Shown here piece by piece: positions 3,401 to 6,276 of a stretch of DNA of 6,276 nucleotides. The stretch is taken from contig JBCCSZ010000378.1 in assembly GCA_039199225.1 (NCBI GenBank), positions 1-6,276 on the forward strand, written 5' to 3'. The DNA comes from JBCCSZ01 sp039199225 (GTDB taxonomy: Bacteria > Bacteroidota > Bacteroidia > Chitinophagales > Saprospiraceae). Both the position numbers and the translations under genes were made by a program. The notes under the pieces were generated by a model, which was given only the letters and a program-made list of their open reading frames with translations, made no database searches and was not told where the DNA came from. Position 1 is the stretch's first letter. The number at the start of each line of letters is the position of its first letter.

Positions 3401-6276
3401 TCAAAGTGGCTTGGTTTCGAAGACCATAGCGATAGACGATCAGGAGGTGGATTACTTCTATGGTCAACTGAGGCGTCTGCGTCGAGTGGAATCGAGAGAT
3501 CGGAAGGTAGTGGACTCGATAAGTTATGGGTACCGCGGTCAATCATCAGGGGACAACTACATACGTCAGCAGAGGCGTTATGAGCCAGTGGCGGGCAGTG
3601 ATCTATCGGTAGTGGCCACTCGGCAATACGTGGATGGCTTGGGCAGGAACGTACAGTTGGTCAAGGAGCAGTATGCTCCGGATGGAAAGGATGTGGTGGT
3701 GGATGCAGTGGCATATGATGGAAACAGTCGGGTGGTGAGGCAGTACATCCCCTTGCATTCGACCTACAGTGATGGGCGTCGAGTAAATATCCCTGCCAAT
3801 CACAAGCATACGGCGATCGCCTATGAGTCGAGACCTTATAACCGGGTTGTATCGACGAGACCACCGTCTTGGTATGCCACAACGACGAGCTATGGGGTCA
3901 ACGGAGTGGGGGAGGTATTCAACCTGTTGACACAATCACCCTATGCTCCGGGCTTGCTGGCCAAGACGACCGTGATTGATCCAAATGGCAATCAGAGCAT
4001 CACCTATACAGACAAATTGGGGAGAAAATTGATGGACCAACGTCGTCCGAATGCTGGAGGCTCGGCGAGTACCTACTACAGATACGACGACAAGGGTCGA
4101 GTAGACATGATCTTACCACCAGACGTTTACGTCAGTCATGTGGAGCGTCAATATCGTTATGTATATGATGGCGCAGATAATATATTGGAGAAGAAGATAC
4201 CGGGTCAGGAGCCGATCAAGATGCGTTACAACAATCGCGACTTGTTGACCTTTTCACAGGATGGAGAGCAGAAATTGGATGGTGTGTGGCTGCACAACAA
4301 GTATGATGTCTATGGCCGCCCCTATCAGTCGGGCTTTTGGCAGGGCAGTGATCCAAATGGGAACAGCTCGCTGCCATTGAGTGAGGAATTGACCTACACT
4401 TTTTACGATGGACCTCAGCCCATACAGCAGGGGAAGATGCGCTTGCAGCGACATAAGATATTGGGAACGAGTAATGATTACCTATCGCGGTATTTTTATT
4501 ACGACAGCTATGGCCGCAATAATCAGAGCTTGCACAACAGCATTGTAAATGCATCGCCGAATAGTGGTCATACGATACTCGACTTTGACAATGGCGATAA
4601 TGTCATCAACAACAATTGGCGCCATAAATCTGCGAGCAATGTACTGACGACGATCAATAATCGCTTTAGCTATGATGATCAGGGTAGATTGATAGATGTC
4701 CATCATCAAATCGATGGTGGTCCAGAAGTCAATTTGGCCAATCACCAATACAATCACCGGGACTTTTTGGTACAGAAAAACCTCCATCAGAGTGGAAATG
4801 GGTATTTGCAAAATGTAGACTATGGGTACAACGACCAAGGGTGGCTGCAGACGATCAACGAATTTTGCCAGCCAGATCCCAACCTCCCCGGCGGTGGTGG
4901 TGGCATTGGCTTGAGCGATTTGCAGCTACAGTTGGAATACGATCCGGCACAAATGGAGTCCTCCCAGACAGCTTTTGCTGTTACACTATCCGGTCAGTTG
5001 ACCAATGTGGAAGGTACCAAGACCCAAAAGACTAAAGAACAGCTGGTCAATGTCCGTGATCTACAGGGCCAGGCCACTTATCAATTCGCTGCTGTAGAAA
5101 GTCCAAAAAGCTATGCAGAAAAACTCACACTCGACTATGCAGAACAAAACATTGGACCGGAACAGTTGGGCGCCTTCCTGCTGGAAATGGAACAGACCAT
5201 CCACGAAAAGATTCCCTCGGAGCAACTGGCGGGTGTAATGGCCTCGGCTGCCCAGCGATTGATCGAAGAACAACTGCCACTGGTTTACACAGCACCCTCC
5301 GGTGGCAAAGCCGGCATTCAAGGTACCCTGCCCGGCGGAACAACCGCACCTCGAGCCAGCATACCTACGCCAGGGGGCAGCACGAGCCCGGACCTATTCG
5401 CCATGCGTCTGCGCTACGATAGTGGGGAGCCGAACGTCAGTTCCACTGCCCAATACAATGGCAACATCGCCTCGATGGCCTGGCAGATCGGCTGTCAGAA
5501 CATCCAATACTACGGCTACAACTACGACTACCAGGACCGCATGACGGTGGCCAACTATGCGGAGAGCAGCTTCCAATCGGGCAATCTGGTCAATGTCAAC
5601 CACTACAACGTTTCAGCCATCCTCTACGACAAACGAGGCAACCTGGAGCGCCTCTACCGACGGGGCGAACGCAGCAGCGGCTACTACGGCTACATCGACC
5701 GCCTCCAATACCGCTACACCGAAAGCCACCTGACCAGTATGATCGAAAACAGCCTATTCAGCTACCAGATCAACGGATTTCAGAGTACCATCGGCGGCGG
5801 CACTGGCCAATACACCTACGATGCCAACGGCAATATGACCAGTGATGAGCACCGTGGCATTAGCAATATTGCTTATAATCACTTAAATTTACCAGAGCGA
5901 ATCGATTATTCCAATGGGAATTGGATCGAATGGACCTACGACGCGGCCGGCACGAAGCTCAAAAAGCAAACCAGCGCCGGCACCACTAAATACTACGTCG
6001 ATGGCATTGAATATGCTGGCAGCACCCTGGAAGCAATCTACCACTCGGAAGGTCGTGCGGTACCCGACAACGGCAGCTACCGCTACGAATACTGCCTCAA
6101 AGACCACCTGGGCAACAGCCGATTGACCTTTTCGGATCTTGATGGTAGTGGGACGGTGGATACGAGTGAGATACTGCAAGAGTCGCATTATTATCCGTTT
6201 GGGATGCAGATGGAGGGGTCGTGGAGTTCGGTTCGGCCGAATAAGTATGGGTATAATGGGAAGGAGTTGAATGAGG
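384..6276 (+). CDS. Giant exported RHS/YD-repeat protein, Bacteroidota type (3' partial)
   Basis: One frame is open from ATG 384 to the window edge: 1964 codons plus one base, with no stop. The ATG is the best start because a signal peptide begins exactly there and the previous gene's stops lie just upstream. Order of parts: signal peptide 1-23; N-terminal beta module with Trp-Val-Gly-Leu-Gly-Trp-Ser-Leu-Asn-Ala-Gly-Gly at 92-103; Cys/Asn-rich segment about 513-626; DUF6443-like module about 1072-1200; YD motifs with Tyr at 1234, 1261, 1307, 1373, 1430, 1482, 1714, 1748, 1812 and 1852; an interrupting domain 1494-1669; RHS-associated core with Lys-Asp-His-Leu-Gly-Asn-Ser-Arg at 1906-1913, Tyr-Tyr-Pro-Phe-Gly at 1936-1940 and Tyr-Asn-Gly-Lys-Glu-Leu-Asn-Glu at 1957-1964. 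In known RHS proteins the YD repeats build a beta-spiral shell that can enclose a C-terminal effector cut off at the core. This protein has a Sec signal and no visible PAAR or VgrG part, so it is probably surface-exposed or secreted, not a type VI-loaded Rhs. Its cargo is unknown because the C-terminus is missing. Confidence 0.95.
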   Translation, partial: MKIYKVLFVIAALFSLGSSLMAQPLNTKVDAYASPTPEAAALGQYTDIPVDLFSGTPSISVPICQLSQGALAVPISVSYHASGIQVRQQASWVGLGWSLNAGGRISRTVRGFADEDADGFFSNNQIHPNSTNGNQIISGQIDGESDIYSFNVGGYSGKFVYDNSGNILLIERQDLKIVPRTNNGFEGFEITTPDGTRYIFGGVNAEEKSKTYSWSQTPSPTNNYEYVSSWLLTEIASFDDRDHLYFEYGEQERYSVWDLALCEKGYWYCENDPVVYDNTACYGYYHAATDKFYNITEINGRRLTRIYSGREEVLFEADVNNRQDIDPFFLNPSLTVLPKALKTIRKQTLDGKFCEQHEFFQSYFTNPNPLINSSGKRLKLDSIARTACDGSEVIPAYTFEYYGPTNPDGTAFIFDRFSLDADHWGYFNDASNTPMADYMDIPFSTLTCDGKVNQEGGGDLNANPDVNVQNIATLKKIRYPTGGGSTFAFESHSYKDLWISNPRHDLIRGLVNCNQDPNQGYCCNNAHTAEATLILTQEQIDEAKFSWSHFIPPGSCNNNNMSYLRIFQNSVQVGVVSYNVDPVNPNQVINMDLSDVPHTIVAGVETTFRITTEFGNASFDLWWEDNQVNTEKYAGGLRIKSITNDPADGGPTIVRTYEYTKNNNPSGVLFFKSDYGYCYEYYGPNSSLFYPLVYHQFTKPIVLPLTNHEARYIGYEAVTEHTAHHSVTHEFEIPFDQNTLQLTTGTHRADYDSPFNDAPRFLPAWIGQLVRKDMGNGDEEVTTYEKQEVLVPNSYNSGRIKSFLSCSLQAPPEFYNYSFKQSWSLVKSNRVVVDGLENLTEYSYDLNKHLQPIEVKTSNSDGKMHSTFYKYPHFYASSPVYQTMVDQNRLLPVETTSLVDGVELDGSRTTFRYMDASGSQPSGLTSGFGPYPYLFERYEYSWDALGVGSGSWQSVATIEKYDPVVRKPAEFRQQNWDKYELSWDPSSLRLLSKKYKNHEQFYQYEGQSGLVSKTIAIDDQEVDYFYGQLRRLRRVESRDRKVVDSISYGYRGQSSGDNYIRQQRRYEPVAGSDLSVVATRQYVDGLGRNVQLVKEQYAPDGKDVVVDAVAYDGNSRVVRQYIPLHSTYSDGRRVNIPANHKHTAIAYESRPYNRVVSTRPPSWYATTTSYGVNGVGEVFNLLTQSPYAPGLLAKTTVIDPNGNQSITYTDKLGRKLMDQRRPNAGGSASTYYRYDDKGRVDMILPPDVYVSHVERQYRYVYDGADNILEKKIPGQEPIKMRYNNRDLLTFSQDGEQKLDGVWLHNKYDVYGRPYQSGFWQGSDPNGNSSLPLSEELTYTFYDGPQPIQQGKMRLQRHKILGTSNDYLSRYFYYDSYGRNNQSLHNSIVNASPNSGHTILDFDNGDNVINNNWRHKSASNVLTTINNRFSYDDQGRLIDVHHQIDGGPEVNLANHQYNHRDFLVQKNLHQSGNGYLQNVDYGYNDQGWLQTINEFCQPDPNLPGGGGGIGLSDLQLQLEYDPAQMESSQTAFAVTLSGQLTNVEGTKTQKTKEQLVNVRDLQGQATYQFAAVESPKSYAEKLTLDYAEQNIGPEQLGAFLLEMEQTIHEKIPSEQLAGVMASAAQRLIEEQLPLVYTAPSGGKAGIQGTLPGGTTAPRASIPTPGGSTSPDLFAMRLRYDSGEPNVSSTAQYNGNIASMAWQIGCQNIQYYGYNYDYQDRMTVANYAESSFQSGNLVNVNHYNVSAILYDKRGNLERLYRRGERSSGYYGYIDRLQYRYTESHLTSMIENSLFSYQINGFQSTIGGGTGQYTYDANGNMTSDEHRGISNIAYNHLNLPERIDYSNGNWIEWTYDAAGTKLKKQTSAGTTKYYVDGIEYAGSTLEAIYHSEGRAVPDNGSYRYEYCLKDHLGNSRLTFSDLDGSGTVDTSEILQESHYYPFGMQMEGSWSSVRPNKYGYNGKELNE
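522..716 (+). other. N-terminal conserved module of Bacteroidota RHS proteins
   Basis: Residues 47-111 carry the pattern that usually opens these proteins: Asp-Ile-Pro-Val-Asp-Leu-Phe-Ser-Gly-Thr-Pro, then Ser-Val-Pro-Ile, then Val-Pro-Ile-Ser-Val-Ser-Tyr-His-Ala-Ser-Gly-Ile, then Trp-Val-Gly-Leu-Gly-Trp-Ser-Leu-Asn-Ala-Gly-Gly-Arg-Ile-Ser-Arg. The pattern resembles the start of the SpvB/TcaC-like N-terminal region of ABC-toxin proteins, but the resemblance is from memory and not tested. It supports the view that the protein is full length at its N-terminus. Confidence 0.75.
1920..2261 (+). other. Cys/Asn-rich segment of the RHS protein, possible beta-sandwich insert
   Basis: Residues 513-626 differ from the surrounding Tyr/Asp-rich strands. 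Cysteines stand at 513, 522, 523 and 556, and Asn is abundant (Cys-Cys-Asn-Asn; Cys-Asn-Asn-Asn-Asn-Met). A stretch of alternating hydrophobic residues follows, ending in Phe-Asp-Leu-Trp-Trp-Glu-Asp. Before it come the YD-like Tyr-Pro-Thr-Gly-Gly-Gly-Ser-Thr-Phe motif and its following strands, and after it the pattern resumes with Tyr-Ala-Gly-Gly-Leu-Arg-Ile-Lys-Ser-Ile. The four cysteines could form disulphides in an exported protein. A jelly-roll or lectin-like fold is only a guess from the strand pattern. Confidence 0.5.
2052..2063 (+). repeat. In-frame AAC trinucleotide repeat (4 units)
   Basis: Four AAC codons in a row encode four Asn residues (557-560) directly after Cys556. Length changes here would keep the reading frame. 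Four units is short, so strong instability is not expected. Confidence 0.6.
3597..3983 (+). other. DUF6443-like module of the RHS protein
   Basis: Residues about 1072-1200 follow the order I know for this Bacteroidota RHS module: Arg-Gln-Tyr-Val-Asp-Gly-Leu-Gly-Arg (Tyr1082), then Ala-Pro-Asp-Gly-Lys-Asp-Val-Val, then Ala-Tyr-Asp-Gly-Asn-Ser-Arg with Tyr-Ile-Pro-Leu, then Ala-Tyr-Glu-Ser-Arg-Pro-Tyr-Asn-Arg-Val (Tyr1147). The usual Pro-Gly-x-x-Trp is replaced by Pro-Pro-Ser-Trp-Tyr. The module normally lies N-terminal to the YD-repeat shell, as it does here. Its role is not known. The domain name is from recall and the edges are approximate. Confidence 0.7.
4056..4862 (+). other. First YD-repeat run of the RHS protein
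   Basis: Residues 1225-1493 contain spaced YD motifs with the usual Tyr-Asp-x-x-Gly-Arg form: Tyr1234 (Tyr-Asp-Asp-Lys-Gly-Arg), Tyr1261 (Tyr-Asp-Gly-Ala-Asp-Asn), Tyr1307 (Tyr-Asp-Val-Tyr-Gly-Arg), Tyr1373 (Tyr-Asp-Ser-Tyr-Gly-Arg), Tyr1430 (Tyr-Asp-Asp-Gln-Gly-Arg) and Tyr1482 (Tyr-Asn-Asp-Gln-Gly-Trp). The last is the Tyr-Asn-x-x-Gly-Trp-Leu step typical of Bacteroidota members. Such repeats form the beta-strand spiral of the RHS shell. The units are divergent at DNA level, so this is a protein repeat and not a tandem DNA repeat. Confidence 0.8.
4863..5390 (+). other. Interrupting domain with flexible linkers and helical centre in the RHS protein
   Basis: Residues 1494-1669 separate Gly-Trp-Leu-Gln-Thr-Ile-Asn-Glu from Asp-Leu-Phe-Ala-Met-Arg-Leu-Arg-Tyr, two parts that sit close together in many family members. 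The segment opens with Pro-rich sequence and five Gly residues (1503-1507). A Gln/Thr-rich strand section follows, then a predicted helical section (about 1577-1634) with Ala, Glu, Gln and Leu in helix-like spacing. It closes with a Gly/Pro/Ser/Thr-rich linker (1635-1669). YD motifs are absent. The linkers on both sides suggest a domain looped out of the shell. I do not recognise a family. An oversized version of a normally variable loop is the main alternative. Confidence 0.6.
5391..6276 (+). other. Second YD-repeat run and RHS-associated core (3' partial)
   Basis: Residues 1670-1964 resume with Asp-Leu-Phe-Ala-Met and Gln-Tyr-Asn-Gly-Asn-Ile-Ala-Ser-Met-Ala-Trp-Gln, the usual re-entry motif. 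YD motifs follow at Tyr1714, Tyr1748, Tyr1812 (Tyr-Asp-Ala-Asn-Gly-Asn) and Tyr1852 (Tyr-Asp-Ala-Ala-Gly-Thr-Lys-Leu). The Asn-His-Leu-Asn-Leu-Pro motif is encoded near 5877-5894. Then come Lys-Asp-His-Leu-Gly-Asn-Ser-Arg, Tyr-Tyr-Pro-Phe-Gly-Met and Tyr-Asn-Gly-Lys-Glu-Leu-Asn-Glu. In the family these lead within a few tens of residues to a Tyr-Asp-Tyr-Gly-Ala-Arg-type motif and the end of the core, where the variable C-terminal tip begins. That part is outside the window. Confidence 0.88.
6135..6170 (+). other. EF-hand-type calcium-binding loop in the RHS core
   Basis: Residues 1918-1929 read Asp-Leu-Asp-Gly-Ser-Gly-Thr-Val-Asp-Thr-Ser-Glu. This meets the 12-position EF-hand loop rule: acidic or oxygen ligands at 1, 3, 5 and 9, Gly at 6, a hydrophobic residue at 8, and Glu at 12. 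It lies between the His-Leu-Gly-Asn-Ser-Arg motif and Tyr-Tyr-Pro-Phe-Gly, with an Ile-Leu pair directly after it. No second loop is visible nearby, so it would be a single site, as in dockerin-like or extracellular calcium loops. Calcium binding is inferred from the motif only. Confidence 0.7.

Noticed and set aside
3115..4838. Series of antisense open frames between about 3115 and 4838
   Set aside because: They are shadows of the YD-repeat coding sequence. The products are low-quality sequence rich in Ile, Val, His or Pro with no family pattern.
5302..5544. + strand out-of-frame reading frame rich in Thr codons at its end, and a similar one at 5914-6126
   Set aside because: These are frame-shifted readings of the C-ending codon block. 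The correct frame gives clear YD and core motifs through the same bases.

Overview
The window looks like Bacteroidota DNA, probably from a Saprospiria-type lineage (Lewinella or Haliscomenobacter relatives). The lineage guess is inference. The evidence is a type IX secretion (T9SS) type A C-terminal sorting domain, a signal peptide ending in Met-Ala-Gln, no Shine-Dalgarno sequence at the only internal start, and an RHS/YD-repeat protein with the Bacteroidota signatures (DUF6443-like module, Asn-His-Leu-Asn-Leu-Pro, Tyr-Tyr-Pro-Phe-Gly, Tyr-Asn-Gly-Lys-Glu-Leu-Asn-Glu).

Layout: all coding sequence is on the + strand. Bases 1-336 are the 3' end of a gene for a T9SS cargo protein, ending in TGA followed directly by an in-frame TAG. 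A 47-base gap (337-383) shows no clear terminator or promoter. From 384 to the last base there is one uninterrupted reading frame of 1964 complete codons with no stop. It encodes a giant exported RHS-like protein that is cut off by the window edge. I followed this frame codon by codon and found no frameshift.

The giant protein, N to C: Sec signal peptide (residues 1-23); N-terminal beta-rich module with the Gly-Leu-Gly-Trp-x-Leu-Asn-Ala-Gly-Gly signature; a long section with few YD motifs and a Cys/Asn-rich segment (about 513-626); DUF6443-like module (about 1072-1200); a first run of YD repeats (about 1225-1492); a 176-residue segment that splits the usual repeat pattern and has two flexible linkers and a helical centre (1494-1669); a second run of YD repeats leading into the RHS-associated core (1670-1964); and a canonical EF-hand-type calcium loop inside that core (1918-1929). 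The sequence stops just before the place where homologues carry the Asp-Tyr-Gly-Ala-Arg-type motif and the variable C-terminal tip, so any toxin domain or immunity gene lies outside the window.

The most notable signals are the EF-hand loop in the core, the inserted helical domain, and abrupt changes of synonymous codon style in the last 1.3 kb. Those changes suggest that the 3' part of the gene is a recombination mosaic, as expected for a multicopy RHS family. I see no RNA genes, CRISPR arrays, insertion sequences or origins.
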